From assembly GCF_000478605.2 (NCBI RefSeq), contig NZ_ASHX02000001.1, positions 3,883,895 through 3,947,894 on the forward strand: DNA of 64,000 nucleotides, given 5' to 3'. Below, piece by piece: positions 10,521-17,175 of the stretch. The DNA is from Streptomyces thermolilacinus SPC6 (GTDB lineage Bacteria; Actinomycetota; Actinomycetes; Streptomycetales; Streptomycetaceae). A program made the position numbers and the translations under genes. The first letter of the stretch is position 1. Every line of letters begins with the position of its first letter. The notes beneath the pieces are model-generated. The model made no database searches and had not been told where the DNA came from. It was given only the letters and a program-made list of their open reading frames with translations.

Positions 10521-10676
10521 GGGGTACCCCCGGCCACCCCTTGGCGCGCGGCGCCCGCCCCATGCCGGGGTACCCCCGGCCACCCCTTGGCGCGCGGCGC
10601 CCGCCCCATGCCGGGGTACCCCCGGCCACCCCTTGGCGCGCGGCGCCCGCCCCATGCCGGGGTACCCCCGGCCACC
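10521..10676. repeat. 46-bp tandem repeat, three and a third copies
   Basis: Copies start at 10521, 10567 and 10613, with a partial fourth at 10659-10676. Each begins with the palindrome GGGGTACCCC and contains the hairpin GGCGC-GCG-GCGCC; copies are identical over 46 bases. The unit length is not a multiple of three and the array begins seven bases after the kinase stop, so it is non-coding. Perfect identity suggests recent expansion. Confidence 0.9.
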
Positions 10677-10967
10677 GGCGGCGCGGGGCGCCTCTCGCGT
10701 GTCGGGGTGCCGCTGGTGCGTGATGCCTCCTGTTGCGGGCGCCCCCGCCGGCCCGGGTCCCACCCCCCGCGGCTCCCGTCCCCGTGCGGGTCCGGCCGGT
10801 CCAGGACCTCAGCCCCTCGGCGGGACCGCCGCCGGAGCGCCCCCACCCTGCGGGCCCAGCCCACGCCATGCGGGCCCAGCACATCCGAGCGGTGCGCCCT
10901 GCGGGCCGGGCCCGCCCCGTGCGGGGCCACCGCTGCTGACCGCTGTCCCTTGAGGGCGGCGGCAACA

Positions 10968-11020
10968 CACAACCAGTTGTGGGCAGCTGGCCCGCCAGGG
11001 GCGGGACGGGTGGGCACAAC
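10968..11020. repeat. Compound inverted repeat, element 1
   Basis: Outer arms GTTGTG (10976-10981) and CACAAC (11015-11020) enclose an inner stem CCCGCC-AGG-GGCGGG. A further CACAAC (10968-10973) makes a second palindrome with the same GTTGTG. The architecture matches the element at 11087-11129. Confidence 0.6.
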
Positions 11021-11086
11021 GGGGTACCCCGCCCGGGAGGTTGCGCACCTGCGCGGCAGGCGCTGGGACCGGCACCCGGCAAGTCC

Positions 11087-11129
11087 GCTGTGCCCACCCG
11101 TTCCGCCCGGCGGAACGCGTGCCCACAGC
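11087..11129. repeat. Compound inverted repeat, element 2
   Basis: Outer arms GCTGTG (11087-11092) and CACAGC (11124-11129); inner 8-bp stem GTTCCGCC-C-GGCGGAAC (11100-11116); TGTGCCCAC/GTGCCCAC flank the inner stem. It is related in plan and in the GTGGGCA words to element 1, but in the opposite orientation. Confidence 0.6.
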
Positions 11130-11281
11130 GGAACGCCCGCAGCGCAGTGCGCCCCGCAAGGCGGGACGGACCAGCGGGGGCACCCCGCATTCAGGGGCGG
11201 CGGGCGTCAGGCGGTGGCGGGGAGGGCGCTCAAGCATGGTGGCCCCGCACCGGGCGGGCCCGGGCCGCAGGGGCTCGGCCC

Positions 11282-11770
11282 TCAGGGGTTGGTGAGGCGC
11301 GTGGGGTGGGCGCCGGTGATGAGCGCCGACAGCGCGTGATCGATGTCCACCCCCAAGTACCAGTCCCCCGCATGATCCAGCCCGTACACCCGCCCTTCCA
11401 GGTCGATCGCGAGCACCCCCCGCTCATCCCCCTCGACGCCCAGCGGCGCCAGCTCCGTCTCCAGCGCCCGCCCCAGGTCCGACAGGCTCCGCGCCAGGTG
11501 CAGCCCCGCCAGCGGGTCCAGCAGCAGCGGGCTGGGCGCGACCTGCCGCCCCTGACCGGGCGGTACGATCCGCAGCCCCCCGAACTCGGCCCACGCCTCC
11601 ACCGCCGCGGGGAACACGCTGTGCCGGTGCCCCGCCGGGGACACATGGGACCGCAGCGTGTCGGCCCACTGCTCGGCGCGCTGTATGTCCCAGCGGCCCG
11701 GCTGCCAGCCCGCCTCCCGCAGGGCGGCGTCCACGGCGACGGGGAAACGGGTGGTGTTGAGGTCGGGCAT
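11282..11770 (-). CDS. SUKH-3-type immunity-like protein
   Basis: A 162-residue protein with the SUKH-3 pattern: AVEAWAEFGGLRI near the middle, then ELAPLGVEGDERGVLAIDLEGRVYGLDHAGDWYLG, and the closing DIDHALSALITG. SUKH proteins bind and neutralise toxins of polymorphic toxin systems. It lies 11 bases downstream of a YwqJ-type deaminase on the same strand, the classic toxin-then-immunity order, which suggests it protects against that deaminase. The ATG at 11770 starts exactly where the conserved part begins. No signal peptide, so it acts in the cytosol. Confidence 0.85.
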   Translation of the reverse strand: MPDLNTTRFPVAVDAALREAGWQPGRWDIQRAEQWADTLRSHVSPAGHRHSVFPAAVEAWAEFGGLRIVPPGQGRQVAPSPLLLDPLAGLHLARSLSDLGRALETELAPLGVEGDERGVLAIDLEGRVYGLDHAGDWYLGVDIDHALSALITGAHPTRLTNP

Positions 11771-11781
11771 GGCGTGTGCGG

Positions 11782-12321
11782 TCAGCCGTTCTGGTGGGAC
11801 GAGGTCGGATCGACGGAACGTACACCGAAGTGCGCGAGGAGCGCCGCGCAGGACCGGCACGGCGCGGCGTAGCTGCCGTGCAGCGGGTCGCCGTCCTCCC
11901 GGATGCGCCGGGCCGTGATCTTCGCGTTCTTCAGCGACCGCTTGGCCTCACCGGCCGTCAGCGGCTTGCGCCGGGCCCGCTTGGACCGGCTGTTCTCCGC
12001 GGCCGTCAGATGCCGCGACAGCAGGATCGCCTCGGGGCAGCGCCCGGTGAACCGTTCCCGCTGCCCGCTGGTGAGCGTGTCCAGGAAGTCCTGTACGAGG
12101 GGGTGCAGCACGGGCGGCTGGTTGCCGCGCGCCGCCGTGCACGTGAGGGTCTCGCCGCGCACCGACAGCGCCGCGCCGACCGTCGGCAGGATGCCGTCCC
12201 GGCGGTGGCGCAGCACGGGCGCGCGGTCCGGGGCGGCGGCGCTCCACGAGAGGCGCGGGTCCCCGCCGCCGGGCCCGGTTGTGTGGGCGGCGGGTGGCGT
12301 TCCTGGTTGCGCTGTGTGCAT
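11782..12321 (-). CDS. YwqJ-type nucleic acid deaminase (toxin-like)
   Basis: A 179-residue protein with the zinc-binding pattern of YwqJ-family deaminases: GRCPEAILLSRHL (Cys-Pro-Glu, about residues 93-96) and HGSYAAPCRSCAALLAHFG near the C-terminus, where CRSC gives the second pair of ligands. The family was defined in comparative studies of bacterial toxin deaminases. Here there is no trafficking or delivery domain, only about 50 disordered residues at the N-terminus, so it is probably used inside the producing cell or secreted by an unknown route. It is transcribed divergently from the WHH nuclease-SUKH gene, with the SUKH-3 gene immediately downstream. Its target, DNA, RNA or nucleotide, is not evident. 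Confidence 0.8.
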   Translation of the reverse strand: MHTAQPGTPPAAHTTGPGGGDPRLSWSAAAPDRAPVLRHRRDGILPTVGAALSVRGETLTCTAARGNQPPVLHPLVQDFLDTLTSGQRERFTGRCPEAILLSRHLTAAENSRSKRARRKPLTAGEAKRSLKNAKITARRIREDGDPLHGSYAAPCRSCAALLAHFGVRSVDPTSSHQNG

Positions 12322-12552
12322 GGTGCGTACTGTTTCCCCTCTGTGCAATCCCCCCAGTTGCGTGGACAGACTGCCAAATGGGTGAGGAGATGGGAAACGA
12401 GGTCGCTGAATCGGCTCATCGGTGTGTCGCGGCATCGCTGATCGGTCACCCGCACGTGACGCTTCGTGACCGCCGCGGAGGTCGGGTCCGCCCTCTGGAC
12501 CCACCGCATAGGCTGTGCTGAACCAGCCAGCAGCAGCCAGGGGGCAACCGCC
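12322..12552. promoter_or_regulatory. Divergent promoter region of the toxin/immunity cluster
   Basis: A 231-base spacer, lower in GC than the genes on either side. It contains GTCAC-N6-GTGAC (inside a larger GGTCAC...GTGACC repeat, about 12446-12474), a candidate operator serving both directions, and a TAGGCT -10 box for the plus-strand gene at 12509-12514. Confidence 0.5.
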
Positions 12553-13536
12553 ATGACGACAGGTCGGCTCGGGCATCAAGCCGCGCCGCCGAACGCGGCA
12601 TACGCCGGGCAGGTCGTGCACTTCCCGGACCCCGTCCGGGCCGCCCGCCACCCTAGAGGGGTGCGGGTGGACGCCGACGGCTTCCCGGACTTCTCCCCGT
12701 ACGCGCGCGCCGCCGCGGAGATCGCCGAACCCCCCGAGGGCTTCGGCGTGGACGAGCTGCGGCTGACGGACTACGTCTCCGCGAACGCCGCGCTCAAGGC
12801 CGACGGACACCCCCTGTGGGAGACGCTCCCCGCCGTGGCGACCCCGCACGGCTGGACCTGGCACCACGTCCCGCGCACCCGCCGCATGGAACTGGTCCCC
12901 GTCGAGGTGAAGGCCCTGCTGCGGCACCACGGCGGGCTCACCACGGCGGCCGTCGACCAGGGCAAGCGCGGCACGCGGCCCCTCCAGGAGACCCGCCCCG
13001 CCCACTTCGGACTGCCGCGCGGCGCCGTGTCGGTGACGGAGACGCAGCTCCAGGGCGTCGAGGAGGACCTCGGCTACCGGCTGCCCGGCGCGTACCGCTC
13101 CTTCCTCAAGGCGGCGGGCGGCTGCGCCCCCGTCGGCGTGGCCCTCGACGCGGAGCTGGGACTGCTGGTCGACCAGCCGTTCTTCACGGTCCGTGACGAG
13201 GCGGGCCTCAACGACCTCGTGTACGTCAACAAGTGCCTGCGCGACCACCTGACCAAGGACTACCTGGGCGTCGCGTTCGTCCAGGGCGGCCTGGTCGCGG
13301 TGAAGGTGCGCGGCGCCGGGGCGGGCTCGGTGTGGTTCTGCCCGTACGACGACGCGCGGGACGGCGACGGGTCGGCGATCGAGGAGCGCATGGAGCGGCT
13401 GCTGCTGCCGTGCGGCGATGACTTCGACGAGTTCCTGCGGCGACTGGCGGGCAGCCCGCCGGAGCTGGAGACGGTGGCGAACCTGATGGTGGACGGCGGC
13501 TTCGCGCGCGCCGTCCCCGTCACGGGTGAAGGGTGA
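12553..13536 (+). CDS. WHH nuclease domain fused to a SUKH (SMI1/KNR4) domain
   Basis: A 327-residue protein. Residues about 35-150 look like the HNH/ENDO VII superfamily nuclease with conserved WHH: PEGFGVDELRLTDYVSAN, then GWTWHHVPRTRRMELVPVEV and LLRHHGG, which carries the catalytic histidines. Residues about 155-300 are a SUKH/SMI1 domain (VEEDLGYRLPGAYRSFLKAAGG). A toxin-type nuclease and an immunity-type domain in one chain implies self-neutralisation or an immunity protein with a decoy nuclease. The ATG at 12553 is preceded by an AGGGGG site. Its stop overlaps the next gene's possible GTG start (GTGA at 13533-13536), so the two are translationally coupled. Confidence 0.8.
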   Translation: MTTGRLGHQAAPPNAAYAGQVVHFPDPVRAARHPRGVRVDADGFPDFSPYARAAAEIAEPPEGFGVDELRLTDYVSANAALKADGHPLWETLPAVATPHGWTWHHVPRTRRMELVPVEVKALLRHHGGLTTAAVDQGKRGTRPLQETRPAHFGLPRGAVSVTETQLQGVEEDLGYRLPGAYRSFLKAAGGCAPVGVALDAELGLLVDQPFFTVRDEAGLNDLVYVNKCLRDHLTKDYLGVAFVQGGLVAVKVRGAGAGSVWFCPYDDARDGDGSAIEERMERLLLPCGDDFDEFLRRLAGSPPELETVANLMVDGGFARAVPVTGEG

Positions 13537-13550
13537 CGGGTGACGGTCCG

Positions 13551-16454
13551 ATGGTGACGTTCGCGCAGGCGCAGGAGCGCGCCGAGGAGTGGATCAACGG
13601 CGATGTGCCGCCGTACCAGCACCGCGAGGTGCGGGTGCGGGAGTTCGAGCTGGGCTTCGTCGCCTGGGCGGAGGACCGCCCCGACGGCCCGTCGTCGGAC
13701 GGCGGCGGCCAGCGGCTGGTCATCGCCCGCGACAGCGGGGAGGCGACGCTGTGGCCTTCGCTGCCGGTCGGCGAGGTGATCCGGCGGTACGAGGAGGAGT
13801 ACGGCACCGCCGCCGGGGCCCAGGCCCCGCCGCCCCGCGAGCCGGAGCGCATCGACCTGAACCAGACGTCGTTCCTGCTGACCCCGCCCGAGTGGCTCCA
13901 GGACGCCGCCGACCGCATGGGCATCCCGGACCGCCGCGGCGACGAGGGGCGGCCGGGGGCGGGCGACGGTTCCGGTACGGGTGCCTCAGCCGGTGCCGAC
14001 GCGGGCGCGGGCTCGTCGGGGGGTGCGCCCGCGGAGGGCGCGACACCGCCGCCGTTCGCGCCGCCCGCGCAGCCCGATCCGGACACGGGCCCGCGCGAAG
14101 CGGCCCCGGCCGACGGGGCCGTACAGGAGGACGCCGTCCCGGGCGGCACGCCCGCGCGGGACGCCGAGCCGCGGGACGGGGACGCCGAGCCGCGTGACGC
14201 CGTGCCGTTCGCGGTACCCGCGCCCGGCGGCACCGGGACCGGCGACGGCGCCCCGGCCGGCGGTACGGTTCCCGCCCCCAGGGACGCCGTACAGGACTCC
14301 GCCCCGGCACCCGTACAGGACTCCGCCCCGGATTCCGTCCCGGACTCCGCCCAGGATTCCGCCCCGGACCACGAGCCGACCGCGCAGGACGGTGTGCCCG
14401 TCACGCCGCCGTCCACCGCGCACGCCACCCCGCCCCCCTCCGCCTGGAACGACACGAGCGCCTCCGCCGACGCGGCCGACGACGTCTCCGTGCCGCTCCC
14501 GGCGACCGTGTTCGCGCCGCCCCTGTCGGGTTCGGACGACGACGACACGCCGCCGCCCGCGGTGCCCGCCGACGCGCCGACCGCGCTGATCCAGGGCGGC
14601 AGCCAGCTTCCGCGTACGGCCATCGCGCCCGCCATCGACGTGGACGCCGCCGACATCGCCGACGCGGCCACGGCGAAGGCGACCCTGCCGCCGCGCGCGC
14701 CCGGGAGCGGTCCGCGCGGGGGCGGTTCGACGACCCCGCCGCCGCCGGGCGCTCCGGGTACGCCGGGTGCGCGCCCGCCCGCCGGTACGCCGACCCCGCC
14801 GCCCGCGCCCGCGTCCGGCCCGGGTGCGCCCGGCGCGCCCGCGGGCGGGTACGTACCGACGCAGCTGGTCGCGCAGCTCGGCCCCGACGGGCCGAAGCCG
14901 CCCGGTCCGCCCGCGCCTCCCGGTTCGACGCCGCCGCCGGGTGGCAGCGGGAGCGTGGACATGGCGCAGACGATGCTGGCCCAGCCGGGGCCGGGCGGCC
15001 CCGGTGTGCCGCCGCCCCCGGGCCCGCCCGGACCTCCGGGACCTCCCGGAGCGCCTGGTGGGCCTGGTTCGACACTGCCGCCGGGTGGCGGCGGCAGTGT
15101 GGACATGGCGCAGACGATGCTCGCCCACCCGGGTCCGGGTGGCCCCCCGGCGCCGCCCGGCCCGCCCGGTGCGCCGGGCGCCGGGGTGCCCGCGCCGCCG
15201 CCTCCGCCCGGTGCGCCCGGCGGGACGCCTCCCGGCGGGGTGCACCACGCGGCGACGATGCTGGCCCACCCGGGTCCTGGCGGCCCGCCCGCGCCCCCCG
15301 GCCCGCCGGGAGCACCGGGCATGCCGGGCACGCCCGGAGCCGTACCGCCTCACGGGGCGACGCCGCCGCCCGGAGCCGTGCCGCCGCCTGGTGCGACGCC
15401 GCCCGGGGCGATGCCGCATCCCGGAGCCGTACCGCCCCCCGGCGTACCCGCGTACGGGTACCCGCACCAGCCCGGCGGCCTGCCGACGGTCGGGCCCGGC
15501 TACCAGGTGGTGCTGCGCTACCGGGCGCCGGACGGTTCGGAGGCGCAGATCATCCGGCGTTCCGCGCCGGGCACCCCGCACCCGGAGTGGCAGATCCTGC
15601 ACGAGCTGCGCGCCATGAACGTGCCGCCGCAGCAGGTGCTGGAGCTGCACACGGAGCTGGCGTCGTGCGAGCTGCCCGGCGGGTACTGCGCCCGGATGAT
15701 CCGCGAGACGTGGCCGCAGGCGCGCATCACGTCGATCGCGCCGTACGGGCGTGACCACGCGAGCCGCCAGCAGGGCATGCGCCAGCTGATCGCGCACCAG
15801 GGCGAACTGCACCAGGTGGCGGACGGCCCCGCGCGCCCCGCGCCGGTACGGGCTCCGCTGCCGCAGGTGGCGCCCGCGCCGCCGATCCCGCCGGAGGGCA
15901 TCGCGCAGGAACTGGCGGGGGCGTTCGGGCCGCACGGCATCTGCCGGTTCGACCAGCGGGCGGTGTCCCGCCAGGGCGTACCGGAACTGGTCGCCCGCAC
16001 CCTCGTGTGGGCGGGCCTGCCCGCGGACTTCGGGCCGTTCTTCTGGGCGCAGCCCGCGCAGCCGGTCGTCCCGACGCTGGCCGAACTGGCCATGCAGCGC
16101 CAGGTCCAGCCGGCGCCGGACGCGGGCTCGTACCTGGTGCTCGGCTCCGACTTCGGCCGGGCGATCTGCGTCCAGTACGGCACGGCGCACATCGTCGCGG
16201 TCCCGGTCGAGGCGGGCCCGGGCGGCCAGTCGGTGGCCCCGCAGTTCGTGAACACGGGCCTGCCGGAGTTCACCCGCTGCCTGGCGCTGCTGGGCCGTAT
16301 GTGGCGCCTGCGCTTCGGCCTGACGCCCGAGCAGGCGGGCCGCTGGACGGTCGACTTCCAGGCCCAGCTCGCCATGCTGGACCCCGCGGCCCTGGCCTCC
16401 CCGGAGAGCTGGTGGTCGGTCCTCCTGGAACAGATGTGGGACGGCCTGCTGTAA
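13551..16454 (+). CDS. Imm35-like / collagen-like linker / XOO_2897-type deaminase / SUKH-4 fusion protein
   Basis: A 967-residue mosaic. Residues 1-85 (VTFAQAQERAEEWING...EFELGFVAWAE...VIARDSGEATLW) resemble the YrhB/Imm35 immunity domain. About 500 residues of Pro/Ala/Gly-rich linker follow, with GPPGPP tracts and repeated TMLA(H/Q)PGPGGP segments. A deaminase of the XOO_2897 type follows (about nt 15497-15828: HPEWQILHELRA, LELHTELASCELPGGYCAR, GRDHASRQQGM). The C-terminus is a SUKH-4 domain (about nt 15895-16450). One chain therefore holds two immunity-type modules and one toxin-type enzyme. The GTG at 13533 overlapping the previous stop is an alternative start. No signal peptide is seen. 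Confidence 0.8.
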   Translation: MVTFAQAQERAEEWINGDVPPYQHREVRVREFELGFVAWAEDRPDGPSSDGGGQRLVIARDSGEATLWPSLPVGEVIRRYEEEYGTAAGAQAPPPREPERIDLNQTSFLLTPPEWLQDAADRMGIPDRRGDEGRPGAGDGSGTGASAGADAGAGSSGGAPAEGATPPPFAPPAQPDPDTGPREAAPADGAVQEDAVPGGTPARDAEPRDGDAEPRDAVPFAVPAPGGTGTGDGAPAGGTVPAPRDAVQDSAPAPVQDSAPDSVPDSAQDSAPDHEPTAQDGVPVTPPSTAHATPPPSAWNDTSASADAADDVSVPLPATVFAPPLSGSDDDDTPPPAVPADAPTALIQGGSQLPRTAIAPAIDVDAADIADAATAKATLPPRAPGSGPRGGGSTTPPPPGAPGTPGARPPAGTPTPPPAPASGPGAPGAPAGGYVPTQLVAQLGPDGPKPPGPPAPPGSTPPPGGSGSVDMAQTMLAQPGPGGPGVPPPPGPPGPPGPPGAPGGPGSTLPPGGGGSVDMAQTMLAHPGPGGPPAPPGPPGAPGAGVPAPPPPPGAPGGTPPGGVHHAATMLAHPGPGGPPAPPGPPGAPGMPGTPGAVPPHGATPPPGAVPPPGATPPGAMPHPGAVPPPGVPAYGYPHQPGGLPTVGPGYQVVLRYRAPDGSEAQIIRRSAPGTPHPEWQILHELRAMNVPPQQVLELHTELASCELPGGYCARMIRETWPQARITSIAPYGRDHASRQQGMRQLIAHQGELHQVADGPARPAPVRAPLPQVAPAPPIPPEGIAQELAGAFGPHGICRFDQRAVSRQGVPELVARTLVWAGLPADFGPFFWAQPAQPVVPTLAELAMQRQVQPAPDAGSYLVLGSDFGRAICVQYGTAHIVAVPVEAGPGGQSVAPQFVNTGLPEFTRCLALLGRMWRLRFGLTPEQAGRWTVDFQAQLAMLDPAALASPESWWSVLLEQMWDGLL

Positions 16455-16458
16455 CCGA

Positions 16459-16494
16459 CGGCGGCCCCGGCATGTCACGTGCCCGGGGCCGCCG
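16459..16494. terminator. Bidirectional terminator
   Basis: Perfect 12-bp stem (16459-16470 with 16483-16494), 12-base loop, lying between two convergent genes whose stops are 42 bases apart. Confidence 0.85.
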
Positions 16495-16496
16495 CG

Positions 16497-17174
16497 TCAC
16501 TTCACGGCCGCGGGCGGCTGAGCGGGCACCACAGGCTTGTTCGTACACCCGAGGGCCTTCACCATGACCCGCGCGGAGTGGAGCAGGTGGGTGTAGTGGA
16601 CACGAGCGCTGCTTTCGTTGGTGAGGCTGTCCTCCAACTCGCCTTTGAGCGGCGCGCCGTCCAGTTGTCCTGGATCGGCTTCCGGTATCCGGCACGCCAC
16701 GTGTACCGCGTACGTGCCGCGGCCGACCGCGCCGGGAAGCCCCTCGACGGGGGGCCGCCACGACGAGGTCAGAACGATGTCGTCGTTCACCCGCACCATG
16801 GAGCCCCGCCCCGGGGGCCTGACCGCGCCGAGTCTGTCCTTGGAGACTTCGTACGCGAGCCGGTACCGCGCCGTGTTCGCCGGACCGCTGATGGAGCACA
16901 CCCGCACGGACTGGGTGCCGTTTCCGTACGGTGTCTGCGGACCCCAGGCCCGGAAGTCGTCGAGGAGCAGGTCGCGCGCTTCGGTGAAGTCGTAGGACGC
17001 CATGAAGCCCAATGTGCCGCCGTGTGTACGACCGCTGAGCCAGGTGATCGCGGAATCCGGCAGAGCCTTCTCGCATCTTGCGCGGTCGTCGGTCGGCGTC
17101 TCGTGTCGTGGGCGTTCCGCACAGCCGCTGAGACACGCGGCCAGCAACGCCAGGGGCAGCAGCTTGCGTCGCAT
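16497..17174 (-). CDS. Lipoprotein, last gene of an ESX-like operon
   Basis: A 225-residue protein with a lipoprotein signal peptide (MRRKLLPLALLAACLSGC; lipobox LSGC, lipidated Cys at residue 18). It should be anchored outside the membrane. Four further cysteines (CEKA, RVCSI, HVACRI, LGCTN) could form two disulfides. No enzymatic motif is recognised. The start codon is one base from the stop of the 752-residue gene upstream (TGACATG), so translation is coupled. The partner relationship with that ESX-type protein is the best clue to function: perhaps docking, delivery or protection. Confidence 0.8.
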   Translation of the reverse strand: MRRKLLPLALLAACLSGCAERPRHETPTDDRARCEKALPDSAITWLSGRTHGGTLGFMASYDFTEARDLLLDDFRAWGPQTPYGNGTQSVRVCSISGPANTARYRLAYEVSKDRLGAVRPPGRGSMVRVNDDIVLTSSWRPPVEGLPGAVGRGTYAVHVACRIPEADPGQLDGAPLKGELEDSLTNESSARVHYTHLLHSARVMVKALGCTNKPVVPAQPPAAVK

Positions 17175-17175
17175 G

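Larger units (their letters stand above)
10515..11281. other. Non-coding repeat-rich region
   Basis: A stretch of 767 bases between convergent genes with no convincing gene on either strand; the open frames are GC-rich shadows made of Pro/Arg/Gly/Ala. It holds a 46-bp tandem repeat array (10521-10676) and two compound hairpins (10968-11020, 11087-11129). Confidence 0.6.

Noticed and set aside
10521..10676. Possible CRISPR array
   Set aside because: Copies abut directly with no variable spacers; it is a simple tandem repeat.
10518..11339. Plus-strand frame of 273 codons through the repeat region after the sensor kinase
   Set aside because: The 46-bp unit shifts frame every copy, the translation is Pro/Arg/Ala/Gly only, there is no ribosome site, and it runs into the antisense of the SUKH-3 gene.
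13986..16478. 830-codon minus-strand frame opposite the deaminase-SUKH-4 fusion
   Set aside because: Antisense of the repetitive Pro/Gly linker; Arg/Gly-rich with no motif.
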